A stretch of DNA of 64,000 bases from Cupriavidus pampae (GTDB lineage Bacteria > Pseudomonadota > Gammaproteobacteria > Burkholderiales > Burkholderiaceae): NCBI RefSeq assembly GCF_914271485.1, contig NZ_CAJZAG010000001.1, forward strand, positions 186,001 through 250,000, written 5' to 3'. Shown here piece after piece: positions 9,725-18,982 of this stretch. How positions within the stretch are numbered: the stretch's first letter is position 1; each line of letters begins with the position of its first letter. Position numbers and translations under genes: made by a program. The notes under the pieces were generated by a model, which did no database searches, was not told the origin of the DNA, and saw only the letters and a program-made list of their open reading frames with translations.

Positions 9725-10705
9725 ATGACCAAGTACGCAAAAATCATCGGTACGGGGAGCTATCTGCCTCCGCGGCGCGTCACCAATCAGGAACTGGCTG
9801 CCCAGCTCGCGGAAAAAGGTGTGGAGACCAGCGACGAGTGGATCGTCACGCGTAGCGGCATCTCCGCGCGCCACTGGGCCGAACCCGACGTCACGAGCAG
9901 CGACCTCGCCGTCAAGGCCGCCGAGCGCGCGATCGAAGCCGCCGGCATCGACCGTCAGGACATCGACCTGATCGTGGTGGCGACGTCCACGCCCGACTTC
10001 GTGTTCCCGAGCACGGCCTGCCTCGTGCAGAAGAAGCTCGGCATCACCAACAACTGCGCGGCCTTCGACATGCAGGCCGTGTGCTCGGGCTTCGTGTATG
10101 CGCTGGCCACGGCGGACAAATTCATCCGCAGCGGCTCGCACCGCAACGTGCTGGTGATCGGTACCGAAGTGTTCTCGCGCCTGCTCGACTTCAATGACCG
10201 CACGACGTGCGTGTTGTTCGGCGATGGCGCCGGCGCCGTGGTGCTGACGGCCTCCGACGAGCCGGGCATCCTGTCCTCGGCGATGCATTCGGATGGCAGC
10301 CACGTCGATATCCTCTGCGTGCCGGGCAATGTCTCCGGTGGCAACATCACGGGCAACGCGTTCCTGCATATGGATGGCCAGGCCGTGTTCAAGCTCGCGG
10401 TGACGGTGCTCGACAAGGTGGCGCGCGAAGCGATCACCGCAGCCGAGATGCAGGCGGATCAGATCGACTGGGTGGTGCCGCATCAGGCCAACATCCGCAT
10501 CATGCAGAGCACGACGAAAAAGCTGGGTCTCTCGAACGAGCGCATGGTTGCCACGGTGCACGAGCACGGCAATACTTCGGCCGCGTCGATCCCGCTGGCA
10601 TTCGACGTCGCGGTGCGCGATGGCCGCATTCGCCCGGGTCAGACCGTGCTGATGGAAGGCGTGGGTGGTGGCTTCACGTGGGGTGCGGTCTTGCTGCGCA
10701 TGTAA
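9725..10705 (+). CDS. fabH: Beta-ketoacyl-ACP synthase III
   Basis: Starts fatty acid synthesis by condensing acetyl-CoA with malonyl-ACP. 326 aa, thiolase fold. The catalytic triad is C120 (MQAVCSGF), H253 ([11 protein letters not shown]) and N283 ([10 protein letters not shown]), and [15 protein letters not shown] closes the protein as in E. coli FabH. Start ATG at 9725 matches the family N-terminus ([15 protein letters not shown]). Part of plsX-fabH-fabD-fabG-acpP-fabF. Confidence 0.97.
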   Translation: MTKYAKIIGTGSYLPPRRVTNQELAAQLAEKGVETSDEWIVTRSGISARHWAEPDVTSSDLAVKAAERAIEAAGIDRQDIDLIVVATSTPDFVFPSTACLVQKKLGITNNCAAFDMQAVCSGFVYALATADKFIRSGSHRNVLVIGTEVFSRLLDFNDRTTCVLFGDGAGAVVLTASDEPGILSSAMHSDGSHVDILCVPGNVSGGNITGNAFLHMDGQAVFKLAVTVLDKVAREAITAAEMQADQIDWVVPHQANIRIMQSTTKKLGLSNERMVATVHEHGNTSAASIPLAFDVAVRDGRIRPGQTVLMEGVGGGFTWGAVLLRM

Positions 10706-10804
10706 GATGCGGGCCGCGCGCTGGTTTGTGCGCCCTCGATGGGCGGGCACCAGCGCGCCAGCCAACGGATCCCGATCACTGAGATCACAAGGAAAGAATC
10801 ACCG

Positions 10805-11734
10805 ATGACATTCGCATTCGTATTTCCCGGCCAGGGCTCGCAGGCGGTCGGCATGCTCAATGCCTTTGCCGACAATGCGGTCGTGCGCGCGACGCTGGAA
10901 GAAGCTTCCACCGCGCTCGGGCAGGACATCGGCCGCCTGATCGCGGAAGGTCCCGCCGAAGAACTGAACCTGACCACCAACACGCAGCCGGTCATGCTGA
11001 CCGCCGCGGTGGCGGTGTACCGCGCGTGGCTCGATGCGGGCGGCGCCCGTCCGGCGCTGGTCGCCGGCCACAGCCTGGGCGAGTACTCGGCGCTGGTGGC
11101 CGCGGGCGTGATCCCGTTCGCCGATGCCGTGCCGCTGGTGCGCTTTCGCGCGCAGGCGATGCAGGAAGCCGTGCCGGTGGGCGAGGGCGGCATGGCCGCG
11201 ATTCTCGGCCTGTCCGACGACGATGTGCGCGCGGCCTGTGCCGAAGCCGCGGCAGTCGGCGTGGTCGAAGCCGTCAACTTCAATGCGCCGTTGCAGGTCG
11301 TGATCGCGGGCCACAAAGGTGCCGTGGAGCGTGCCTGCGAGATCGCCAAGGCCAAGGGCGCCAAGCGCGCGCTGTCGCTGCCGGTGTCCGCGCCGTTCCA
11401 TTCGTCGCTGCTGAAGCCGGCGTCCGATCGTCTCAAGGAGCGCATGGCGAGCCTGACGTTCGCGGCGCCGCAGATCCCGCTGGTGAACAATGTCGATGTG
11501 GCCATCGTCAATGATCCCGAGCAGATCAAGGATGCGCTGGTACGCCAGGCCGCGGCGCCTGTGCGCTGGGTCGAGTGCGTGCAGAAGATCGCCGCCGAAG
11601 GCGTGACGCACGTGATCGAATGCGGCCCCGGCAAGGTGCTGGCCGGCATGACCAAACGTATCGACGGTAACCTCGTCGGCGGCGCGATCTTTGATCCGGC
11701 GTCGCTGCAGGACACGCTGGCCCTGCTGAAATAA
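10805..11734 (+). CDS. fabD: Malonyl-CoA:ACP transacylase
   Basis: Transfers malonyl from CoA to ACP. 309 aa: FVFPGQGSQ at the N-terminus, catalytic S90 in GHSLGEYSAL, the PVSAPFHS motif with the active-site His near residue 200, and CGPGKVLAGM near the end. The ATG at 10805 sits after AAGGAAAG; the open frame extends 22 codons upstream without family similarity. Lies 99 bp after fabH and 26 bp before fabG. Confidence 0.97.
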   Translation: MTFAFVFPGQGSQAVGMLNAFADNAVVRATLEEASTALGQDIGRLIAEGPAEELNLTTNTQPVMLTAAVAVYRAWLDAGGARPALVAGHSLGEYSALVAAGVIPFADAVPLVRFRAQAMQEAVPVGEGGMAAILGLSDDDVRAACAEAAAVGVVEAVNFNAPLQVVIAGHKGAVERACEIAKAKGAKRALSLPVSAPFHSSLLKPASDRLKERMASLTFAAPQIPLVNNVDVAIVNDPEQIKDALVRQAAAPVRWVECVQKIAAEGVTHVIECGPGKVLAGMTKRIDGNLVGGAIFDPASLQDTLALLK

Positions 11735-11760
11735 GCCAAATAACAAACGAGCAACGCAAG

Positions 11761-12510
11761 ATGAGCAAGCTTCTCGACAATCAGGTTGCGCTGGTCACCG
11801 GCGCCTCGCGGGGCATCGGCCGCGCCATCGCGGTGGAACTGGCGCGTCAGGGCGCGTACGTGATCGGTACCGCCACCAGCGAAGCGGGTGCGGCCGCGAT
11901 CGGCACGTACCTGGCCGCCGATGGCCTGAAGGGCACCGGCGCGGTGCTCAACGTCAACGACGCCGTGCGCTGCGAGTCGCTGATCGAAGAGGTCGTGAAG
12001 ACCCATGGTGGCCTGAACGTGCTGGTCAACAACGCCGGCATTACGCAGGACCAGCTGGCCATGCGCATGAAGGACGAGGACTGGATCAACGTCATCGACA
12101 CCAATCTGACGGCCGTGTTCCGCCTGTCGCGCGCCGTGCTGCGCCCGATGATGAAGGCGCGTGGCGGTCGTATCATCAATATCACCTCGGTGGTCGGCTC
12201 GACCGGCAACCCTGGCCAGATGAACTACGCGGCGGCCAAGGCCGGCGTGGAGGGCATGACCCGCGCGCTCGCGCGCGAGATCGGCAGCCGCAATGTCACG
12301 GTCAACAGCGTGGCACCGGGCTTCATCGATACCGACATGACCAAGGTCCTGTCGGAAGAGCAACACGCCGCGCTGAAGGCGCAGATTCCGCTTGGCCGTC
12401 TGGGACAGCCGGAGGATATCGCGCAGGCGGTGGCGTTTCTCGCAGGTCCGCAGGCCGCGTACATCACGGGCACCACGCTGCACGTGAACGGCGGCATGTA
12501 CATGAATTGA
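11761..12510 (+). CDS. fabG: 3-oxoacyl-ACP reductase
   Basis: NADPH-dependent reduction of beta-ketoacyl-ACP. 249-aa short-chain dehydrogenase: cofactor motif TGASRGIG at 14-21, NNAG at 90-93, catalytic S143, Y156 and K160 in NYAAAKAG, and the C-terminal YITGTTLHVNGGMYMN of true FabG. The start ATG at 11761 directly follows fabD. Core gene of the elongation cycle. Confidence 0.97.
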   Translation: MSKLLDNQVALVTGASRGIGRAIAVELARQGAYVIGTATSEAGAAAIGTYLAADGLKGTGAVLNVNDAVRCESLIEEVVKTHGGLNVLVNNAGITQDQLAMRMKDEDWINVIDTNLTAVFRLSRAVLRPMMKARGGRIINITSVVGSTGNPGQMNYAAAKAGVEGMTRALAREIGSRNVTVNSVAPGFIDTDMTKVLSEEQHAALKAQIPLGRLGQPEDIAQAVAFLAGPQAAYITGTTLHVNGGMYMN

Positions 12511-12518
12511 TTGAATTA

Positions 12519-12582
12519 CCCGGTTTCTGCGGCTTCGAGGGAGAAGCCGAACGAAGCCGGGCGTAGCAGTCGTTTTTTAAAC
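12519..12582 (+). other. Stem-loop region between fabG and acpP
   Basis: GGCTTC/GAAGCC (12531-12548) nests inside an outer CCCGG/CCGGG pairing and a six-T run follows around 12574. This may be a partial terminator or processing site that lets acpP be expressed more strongly than fabG. A TAAAAT at 12652-12657 could be an acpP -10 box, without a clear -35. Confidence 0.4.
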
Positions 12583-12693
12583 CAAACGGGCGCGATTCTT
12601 GCAAAGGACTTGCGAAGAGCAGCAAGCGAATTTTTTGCGGTCCAAACCTGCTAAAATGCGCCCACTTTTTGTCGAACTTCCCTGGAGGGTTAC

Positions 12694-12933
12694 ATGGACA
12701 ATATCGAACAACGCGTCAAGAAAATCGTGGCTGAACAGCTTGGCGTGGCCGAGGCAGACATCAAGAACGAATCGTCGTTCGTGAACGATCTCGGCGCCGA
12801 CTCGCTGGACACGGTTGAACTCGTGATGGCGTTGGAAGATGAATTCGGCATGGAAATTCCCGATGAGGAAGCCGAGAAGATCACGACTGTGCAGCAAGCG
12901 ATCGATTACGCTACCGCACACGTCAAGGCCTGA
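12694..12933 (+). CDS. acpP: Acyl carrier protein
   Basis: 79-aa acidic carrier of growing acyl chains. The 4'-phosphopantetheine site is S37 in [18 protein letters not shown]. It is almost identical to other proteobacterial ACPs. Shine-Dalgarno TGGAGGG precedes the ATG at 12694. Its modifying enzyme AcpS is encoded further along at 25594-26016. Intergenic spaces on both sides are longer than elsewhere in the cluster, consistent with separate high expression. Confidence 0.98.
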
Positions 12934-12969
12934 GCCTGTCGTCTCTGCTACCGTCTCGGTATTCATTCG

Positions 12970-13029
12970 AGCCACAGAAGGCACGGCGGCCGGCCAGTCC
13001 GGTCCGTCAAGCTGCTTTCTGTGGCTTTC
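12970..13029 (+). other. Long-loop inverted repeat between acpP and fabF
   Basis: AGCCACAGAA at 12970-12979 pairs perfectly with TTCTGTGGCT at 13017-13026, followed by TTT. The 37-base loop is G+C rich. It may be an attenuator that lowers transcription into fabF relative to acpP; this is inference. Confidence 0.4.
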
Positions 13030-13117
13030 GTCTGTTCGACGAAGCAGAAACGGAAAGATCTCCGCAGGGGATCGCGCAGTATTTCCGTTCCGCTTCACGT
13101 ACTCGTAGGAAAAGATA

Positions 13118-14350
13118 GTGAGCCGTCGTCGCGTCGTCGTCACTGGGCTTGGCCTTGTGTCTCCGGTTGGAAACACGGTCGCCGAAGGCTGGGCCAATGT
13201 GGTTGCTGGCAAGTCCGGCATCGCCACCATTACCAAATTCGATCCGTCCCCGTTCGCCTGTCAGTTTGCCGGTGAAGTGAAGGGCTTCAATGCGGAGGAT
13301 TACATCCCCGCGAAGGAAGCCCGGAACATGGATACCTTCATCCATTTCGGCATCGCCGCGGGAACCCAGGCGCTGCGCGACAGTGGCCTGGAGGTGACGG
13401 AAGCCAACGCCGAGCGTATCGGTGTACTGGTTGGGTCCGGCATCGGCGGTCTGCCGATGATCGAGGATACGCAGATGGTGCTGGCCAATCGTGGCCCGCG
13501 TCGCATCTCGCCGTTCTTCGTGCCGGGTTCGATCATCAACATGATCTCGGGCCACCTGTCGATCATTCATGGCGTCAAGGGCCCGAACATCGCGGCCGTT
13601 ACCGCCTGCACGACCGGCCTGCACAGCATTGGACTGGCCGCGCGCCTGATCCAGTACGGCGATGCGGACGCGATGCTCGCGGGTGGCGCCGAGTCGACCG
13701 TATCGCCGCTGGGCATTGGCGGCTTTGCCGCGGCCCGCGCGCTGTCAACGCGTAACGACGATCCGGCGAGCGCTTCGCGTCCGTGGGACAAGGACCGCGA
13801 CGGCTTCGTGCTGGGTGAGGGCGCAGGCGTGCTGATGCTCGAGGAGTACGAGCATGCCAAGGCGCGTGGCGCGCGTATCTATGCGGAGCTGACCGGCTTT
13901 GGCATGAGCGGTGACGCGTTCCACATGACTGCCCCGAGCACGGACGGTCCGCGCCGCTGCATGGTCAATGCGCTCAAGGATGCCGGCGTCAATCCGGACG
14001 AGGTGCATTACCTGAACGCGCACGGCACGTCCACGCCGCTTGGCGACAAGAACGAGTCCGAAGCTGTGAAGCTCGCGTTCGGCGACGCTGCCTACAAGCT
14101 GGCTGTCAATTCGACCAAGTCGATGACGGGCCATCTGCTGGGCGGTGCCGGCGGGCTGGAGTCCGTGTTCACGGTGCTGGCGATCCACAACCAGATCTCG
14201 CCGCCGACGATCAACCTCGTCAATCAGGATCCGGAGTGCGATCTCGACTACGTGGCCAACACGGCACGCGAGATGAAGATCGATGTTGCCGTAAAGAACA
14301 ACTTCGGTTTTGGCGGCACCAACGGCACGCTTGTCTTCAAGCGCGTCTGA
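13118..14350 (+). CDS. fabF: Beta-ketoacyl-ACP synthase II
   Basis: Condensing enzyme for chain elongation (C16:1 to C18:1 in E. coli). 410 aa thiolase-fold enzyme with catalytic C164 ([11 protein letters not shown]), H302 ([11 protein letters not shown]) and H339 ([13 protein letters not shown]), and the closing [16 protein letters not shown]. Translation starts at GTG 13118 after the Shine-Dalgarno TAGGAAA; no ATG fits the family N-terminus [17 protein letters not shown]. Last gene of the fatty-acid cluster. Confidence 0.97.
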   Translation: MSRRRVVVTGLGLVSPVGNTVAEGWANVVAGKSGIATITKFDPSPFACQFAGEVKGFNAEDYIPAKEARNMDTFIHFGIAAGTQALRDSGLEVTEANAERIGVLVGSGIGGLPMIEDTQMVLANRGPRRISPFFVPGSIINMISGHLSIIHGVKGPNIAAVTACTTGLHSIGLAARLIQYGDADAMLAGGAESTVSPLGIGGFAAARALSTRNDDPASASRPWDKDRDGFVLGEGAGVLMLEEYEHAKARGARIYAELTGFGMSGDAFHMTAPSTDGPRRCMVNALKDAGVNPDEVHYLNAHGTSTPLGDKNESEAVKLAFGDAAYKLAVNSTKSMTGHLLGGAGGLESVFTVLAIHNQISPPTINLVNQDPECDLDYVANTAREMKIDVAVKNNFGFGGTNGTLVFKRV

Positions 14351-14458
14351 CACCGCTCCCGCGTGCACGTCGGCGCCCTCCGTCTTCGTATGGGGGCGCG
14401 CCGCGTGCTCCGGCATGCACCATTCATTTCCCCCGCGCGACGCGCGCGTCACGTGCAA

Positions 14459-14485
14459 GGAACGTTTCTTGCGCAGTGATGGTCA
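14459..14485 (+). promoter_or_regulatory. Possible sigma-E-type promoter before rpoE
   Basis: GGAAC at 14459-14463 and GGTCA at 14481-14485 are about 17 bp apart, which resembles the GGAACTT / TCTGA pattern of extracytoplasmic sigma promoters and would allow autoregulation. The -10 half is a weak match, so confidence is low. Confidence 0.35.
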
Positions 14486-14586
14486 CATGATGCACTGCGC
14501 AATACACGGCAGTTTCGCGAACGTAGGTAAAATACAACGCTTGTCGTGACGACGAAACCAAGAGATACACTGCAGGTGAACTATTC

Positions 14587-15186
14587 GTGAGCGAACGCGA
14601 AGCCGATCAGCTTCTTGTTGAACGCGTCCAGCAGGGCGACAAACGGGCATTTGAATTGCTGGTGACGAAATATCACCGCAAGATCATTCGCCTGATCTCG
14701 CGCCTCGTACGGGACCCCGCCGAAGTGGAGGATGTGGCGCAGGATGCCTTTATCAAGGCATATCGCGCCTTGCCCCAATTCCGGGGCGAATCCGCTTTCT
14801 ACACGTGGCTGTACCGGATTGCGGTCAATACCGCCAAGAACTATCTGGCGACCCAGGGACGCCGCCCGGAGGCCTCCAGCGATATTGACGCCGAAGAGGC
14901 TGAAACTTTTGCGGACGGTGAACAACTAAGGGATATCAATACGCCGGAGTCGATGCTCCATACGCGGCAGGTGGCCGAGACGGTCAACCGCGCAATGGAG
15001 GCGTTGCCGGAGGAATTGCGTACCGCCATCACGCTGCGCGAGATCGAAGGTCTGAGTTACGAAGAGATCTCCGAAGCGATGGCGTGCCCGATCGGCACGG
15101 TGCGCTCGCGGATCTTTCGCGCGCGGGAAGCCATTGCCGAGAAATTGCGGCCGCTGCTGGGAACGGCAGAGGGCAAGCGGTGGTAG
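14587..15186 (+). CDS. rpoE: RNA polymerase sigma factor RpoE (AlgU)
   Basis: Extracytoplasmic-function sigma factor for envelope stress. 199 aa: region 2 with DQLLVERVQQGDKRAFELLV and the RLVRDPAEVEDVAQDAFIKAYRALPQF helix, and region 4 with LPEELRTAITLREIEGLSYEEISEAMACPIGTVRSRIFRAREAI near 140-185 (shown here in pieces of the helix-turn-helix). Start is GTG at 14587 with AGGTGA upstream. Followed by the anti-sigma factor rseA, its regulator rseB and protease mucD, the standard module. Confidence 0.95.
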   Translation: MSEREADQLLVERVQQGDKRAFELLVTKYHRKIIRLISRLVRDPAEVEDVAQDAFIKAYRALPQFRGESAFYTWLYRIAVNTAKNYLATQGRRPEASSDIDAEEAETFADGEQLRDINTPESMLHTRQVAETVNRAMEALPEELRTAITLREIEGLSYEEISEAMACPIGTVRSRIFRAREAIAEKLRPLLGTAEGKRW

Positions 15187-15291
15187 TGAAGAATGTCGTG
15201 CAGCCAGCGTTGCAGCCTATTCCTGCATCGATAAACGACAAGCAGCAGTACGGGATTTATCGGTGTTCAATGGAATTTCTTGGGGTTGGAA

Positions 15292-15954
15292 ATGGGTCAG
15301 GCTCATAAGCAGTCGGTTCATGTAGTGGAAGCATCGGAGCAAATCTCCGTATTGATGGATGGCGAGCTGGCGCCGAATGAAGTCAACGCGGTGCTCGACC
15401 TCGCCAAGGGCGAGCGTGGCATGGCGGACTGGACCACCTATCAGCTCATCGGCGACGCGCTGCGCTCCGAAGAACTCACGCATGTCGGTTCCACCGATGC
15501 GTTTCTCGCGCGCTTTTCCGCGACGCTGGAAGCCGAGCCGCACGTGCTGGTCCCCGCGGTTGCCGCGGCCAGCCGTCAGCGTATGCTCGTGCGTCCGTCG
15601 TGGGTGCGCCGCGTGATGCCGGGAACGGCGATCGCGGCCGCAGTCGCGGCGGTCAGCTGGGTCGTGGTGCCGCAGATGCGTGGCCCCGCCGATATCGGTG
15701 CGCCGGATGCCGTGATTGCGCGTGCGGAGCAACCCGCCCCGGCGGCTGCGACGGTCGCATCGGTGGCTGCCAAGCCTGCCCCCGGTGGCGCGCTGGTGAC
15801 GGTTGCGGCCGACAGCTCGCAGATGATCCGCGACCCGCGTCTCGATGAGTATCTGCGCGCGCACCGTACCTCGGTAGCGACCGATGCCTTCGTGCCCACC
15901 ATGCGCACGGTGGCGAACGGCGCCAATTTCACCCAGGACAACTCGCAGGAATAA
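15292..15954 (+). CDS. rseA: Sigma-E anti-sigma factor RseA (MucA)
   Basis: Inner-membrane anti-sigma factor that holds RpoE at the membrane until proteolysis. 220 aa. The N-terminal cytoplasmic domain has the family signature EQISVLMDGELAPNE and ADWTTYQLIGDALR; a membrane segment lies near 105-125 (MPGTAIAAAVAAVSWVVVP); the periplasmic end carries YLRAHR. I chose the ATG at 15292 with GGGG eight bases upstream over a TTG four codons earlier. Its stop codon overlaps the rseB start by 1 bp. Confidence 0.9.
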   Translation: MGQAHKQSVHVVEASEQISVLMDGELAPNEVNAVLDLAKGERGMADWTTYQLIGDALRSEELTHVGSTDAFLARFSATLEAEPHVLVPAVAAASRQRMLVRPSWVRRVMPGTAIAAAVAAVSWVVVPQMRGPADIGAPDAVIARAEQPAPAAATVASVAAKPAPGGALVTVAADSSQMIRDPRLDEYLRAHRTSVATDAFVPTMRTVANGANFTQDNSQE

Positions 15955-17042
15955 TGCCGGACATGCTTAAAGGACACACGCCTGCCAACGTAGCAGGCGG
16001 TTACGGAATGAAGGGCCTGCGCAGGTCCTTTTTTCTGGCCTTGTGTCTGACTGCTGCCGCAGCGACTGCGCAGCCGTCCGACAGTACGCTGAACCGCCGT
16101 GAGGCCACCGCGTGGCTCAACAAGATTCACCGTGCGGCGCAGCGCGAAAACTACGTTGGCACGCTGATTTATCAGCGTGGCAGCGTCATGCATGCCTCGC
16201 GCATCCAGCACTACAGCGACCTCGTGCACAACGAGTACGAGCGCCTGGAAACGCTCGACGGCAAGCCGCGTGAAGTGCTGCGTCAGAACGACGTGGTGCA
16301 CAGTCTGATTCCCGAAGCCAAGCTCGTGGTCGTGGAGAAGCAGGAAGCGAAGGACCGCTTCCCGGCGCTGCTTGCGACGAACAAGACCGACGTGCTGGAT
16401 CTGTACGACATGCGCAAGCTGCCGGCGGAGCGTGTGGCTGGGGTCGAGTGTGAGGTGTTTGCGCTTGAGCCTCATGACACCGCGCGTTATGCGGTGCGCT
16501 TATGGGCGGACAAGAATTCGGGGTTGCTGATGCGCGCACAGACGCTGGGCGAGAGCGGCAAGGTGCTCGAGCAGGTAGCGTTCTCGCAGGTCGATATCGG
16601 TGTGCCTTCCGAGAAGCAGCGTATCGTCACGGCGATCAAGAACTCCAGTTCCTGGAACCACTACGAGGTCAACTATCAGGCAGCCAATCTGGCTGACGAA
16701 GGTTGGACCATCCACCCGCCGCTCAAGGGTTTCCAGAAGATTCGCGAAGTGCGTCGCCCACTCGGCGAATTGCGCGCGCCGTCGCAGGACGGCAATCGCG
16801 GTCAGGTATTCGAGGTGCTCCAGGTCGTCTATAGCGATGGCCTTACCGGTTTGTCGATCTTTATCGAGCCGGTCTCGGAGCAGCGCGTGCGCCGCGAGGG
16901 CGTGGCGTCGCTTGGCGCGACCCAGGTGGTCGTGCGCCGCGTGAACGATTACTGGATCACCGTCGTCGGCGAGGTGCCCGCCGCCACCGTGAAGCAATTC
17001 GCGGCGGCCGTGGAATTCCGCCCGCCCAAGACGGTACACTGA
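15954..17042 (+). CDS. rseB: Sigma-E regulator RseB (MucB)
   Basis: Periplasmic lipid/LPS-sensing protein that protects RseA from cleavage. Family MucB/RseB fold: AWLNKIHRAAQRENYVGTLI, then HASRIQHYSD and a C-terminal domain ending in VVGEVPAATVKQFAAAVEF. An N-terminal signal peptide (MKGLRRSFFLALCLTAAAATA) begins at codon 19 (ATG 16008); the first ATG at 15954 overlaps the rseA stop. Either start is possible; 16008 would give the tidier signal peptide (344 aa), 15954 the coupled overlap (362 aa). Confidence 0.9.
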   Translation: MPDMLKGHTPANVAGGYGMKGLRRSFFLALCLTAAAATAQPSDSTLNRREATAWLNKIHRAAQRENYVGTLIYQRGSVMHASRIQHYSDLVHNEYERLETLDGKPREVLRQNDVVHSLIPEAKLVVVEKQEAKDRFPALLATNKTDVLDLYDMRKLPAERVAGVECEVFALEPHDTARYAVRLWADKNSGLLMRAQTLGESGKVLEQVAFSQVDIGVPSEKQRIVTAIKNSSSWNHYEVNYQAANLADEGWTIHPPLKGFQKIREVRRPLGELRAPSQDGNRGQVFEVLQVVYSDGLTGLSIFIEPVSEQRVRREGVASLGATQVVVRRVNDYWITVVGEVPAATVKQFAAAVEFRPPKTVH

Positions 17043-17052
17043 GCCGGTTTTT

Positions 17053-17073
17053 GGGGCGTCCCAGCGACGCCCC
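17053..17073 (+). other. Hairpin between rseB and mucD
   Basis: GGGGCGTC/GACGCCCC with a five-base loop, 50 bp before the mucD ATG. There is no T run, so it is more likely an mRNA-processing or attenuating structure than a full terminator. Confidence 0.45.
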
Positions 17074-17122
17074 TCGCGTTCTTCTCGCTGCGTTTTTCTC
17101 GTTGAGTCCCCGGGAGTTGTCG

Positions 17123-18634
17123 ATGATGATGAAATCTCCATCCGTGGTGCGAACCATGGTCATGGTGGCCATGCTCGTGTTTGGCCCGGCTATTTCCATG
17201 TCCGGCCATGCACAGGCCGCGGCATCGAACTACAACCTGCCGGACTTTACCGACCTGGTGGAAAAGGCCAGCCCCGCCGTCGTGAATATCCGCACCACCG
17301 AGCGCGTGCGCGCGCGTGGCAACGGCGGTACGCCCGACGATGACGAGATGGCGGAGTTCTTCCGCCGGTTCTTCGGCGTGCCGATGCCTGGCGCGCCGAC
17401 GCCGCCGGGCGGTGGCGGCAACACGCCGCGCCGCGGGCAGCCGCCGCAGGGCGAAGAGCAGAGCCGAGGTGTTGGCTCGGGCTTTATCATCAGCCAGGAT
17501 GGCTACATGATGACGAATGCCCACGTGGTGGCCGATGCGGAAACCATCTACGTGACGCTGCCGGACAAGCGCGAGTTCAAGGCCAAGCTGATCGGCTCCG
17601 ACAAGCGCACCGACGTGGCGTTGATCAAGGTGGAGGCCACTGGCCTGCCGCGCCTGAATCTTGGCGATTCCGACAAGATTCGTCCGGGCGAGTGGGTACT
17701 GGCCATTGGCTCGCCGTTCGGGCTCGACAACAGCGTGACCGCGGGCATCGTGTCGGCCAAGGGCCGGGACACCGGCGACTATCTGCCGTTCATCCAGACT
17801 GACGTGGCAGTGAATCCGGGTAATTCGGGTGGTCCGCTGATCAACCTGCGTGGCGAAGTCATTGGCATCAACTCGCAGATCTACAGCCGCAGTGGTGGCT
17901 ACATGGGTATCTCGTTCGCGATTCCGATCGACGAAGCGATGCGCGTGGTCGAGCAACTCAAGACCTCGGGCAAGGTGACGCGTGGCCGCATCGCGGTGGC
18001 GATTGGCGACGTGACCAAGGAAGTGGCCGACTCGCTGGGGCTGGGCCGTGCGCGTGGCGCGCTGGTCGGCAGCGTCGAGCCGGGCGGTCCTGCGGAGAAG
18101 GCCGGTATCGAGGCCGGCGACATCATCCTGAAGTTCAACGGCCGCGATATCGAGAAGGCGTCGGATCTGCCGCGCATGGTGGGCGATATCAAGCCCGGCA
18201 CGCGTGTGCCGCTGCAGTTCTGGCGCAAGGGCCAGACGCGCGACGTCTCGATCACGGTGGCCGAGCTCGAGCCCGACAACGCCAAGGTGGCGCGCTCGCG
18301 CGGCGGCGACAAGAAGGGCGGCGAGGACGGCGCGGGTCAGGCAGCCAAGCCCAACGCGCTTGGCCTGGTCGTCAACGACATCCCCGAGGCACGCCTCAAG
18401 GAAATGAAGATCAAGTCGGGTGTGGAGGTGGAAACCGCGGATGGTCCGGCATTGCGTGCCGGGATTCGTCCGGGCGACGTGATCCTGCGCCTGGGCGATT
18501 CCGATGTGACCGGCGCACGCCAGTTCAACGATCTGGTCAAGTCACTCGACAAGAATCGAATCGCGGCGGTATTCGTGCGGCGCGGCGACGCGACGCAGGT
18601 GCTGACGTTGCGCCCGAACGGTCAGGCCCGTTAA
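17123..18634 (+). CDS. mucD: Periplasmic serine protease MucD (DegP/HtrA family)
   Basis: Periplasmic protease-chaperone that clears misfolded envelope proteins. 503 aa from ATG 17123: signal peptide 1-31 (ending SGHAQA), a Pro/Gly-rich linker in the protease N-terminal part (about 68-112), catalytic triad H134 (TNAHVV), D164 (RTDVALIKV) and S235 (NPGNSGGPL), then two PDZ domains, the first with GPAEKAGIEAGDIIL and the second with ALRAGIRPGDVILRL. Upstream TTG at 17051 would add 24 residues before the signal peptide and is unlikely. Closes the rpoE-rseA-rseB-mucD module. Confidence 0.95.
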   Translation: MMMKSPSVVRTMVMVAMLVFGPAISMSGHAQAAASNYNLPDFTDLVEKASPAVVNIRTTERVRARGNGGTPDDDEMAEFFRRFFGVPMPGAPTPPGGGGNTPRRGQPPQGEEQSRGVGSGFIISQDGYMMTNAHVVADAETIYVTLPDKREFKAKLIGSDKRTDVALIKVEATGLPRLNLGDSDKIRPGEWVLAIGSPFGLDNSVTAGIVSAKGRDTGDYLPFIQTDVAVNPGNSGGPLINLRGEVIGINSQIYSRSGGYMGISFAIPIDEAMRVVEQLKTSGKVTRGRIAVAIGDVTKEVADSLGLGRARGALVGSVEPGGPAEKAGIEAGDIILKFNGRDIEKASDLPRMVGDIKPGTRVPLQFWRKGQTRDVSITVAELEPDNAKVARSRGGDKKGGEDGAGQAAKPNALGLVVNDIPEARLKEMKIKSGVEVETADGPALRAGIRPGDVILRLGDSDVTGARQFNDLVKSLDKNRIAAVFVRRGDATQVLTLRPNGQAR

Positions 18635-18982
18635 ATCGGGTACGGGCGGGTGCGGGCGCACCCGTGGGCGCCATGGCTGGCGATGGCCGGCGATGGCGCG
18701 CAATGCGGGTGAATGACCGCACATCGATTGGAGCCCCGTTCAGAACGTCGCGCCGACTGGTGCGACGTTTTTTATTTCAGTGGCCAGGTGCGGTGTGCGT
18801 CGCCCGCCGTGGCGGGCCAGAACCCATTTGATGTCACGGAACCCTTTGAAAGTACGGTAAAATCGCGTTTTGGCGCGATGGTTGCGCCGCCCGGACCCGC
18901 GCGACACCGGCCCGGGGCGATCCCGCTCGAAACCCCAGCATCCCGGCCGCCAGGTCGCGCCACGCTTCCCTGAACTGTTTAG
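18635..18982 (+). other. 348-bp mucD-lepA gap
   Basis: Holds the mucD terminator (18744-18775) and presumably the lepA promoter; a TAAAAT at 18858-18863 is a possible -10. The first 100 bp is G-rich with repeated GGCGATGG-like words. No gene is seen. Confidence 0.6.
18744..18775 (+). terminator. Rho-independent terminator after mucD
   Basis: Stem AACGTCGCGCC/GGTGCGACGTT with loop GACT (18744-18769; one G-T pair), then six T. It ends the sigma-E operon before lepA. Confidence 0.85.

Noticed and set aside
15187..15306. Small open frame between rpoE and rseA
   Set aside because: About 40 codons starting at a GTG, no convincing Shine-Dalgarno, and it overlaps the rseA start; not supported.
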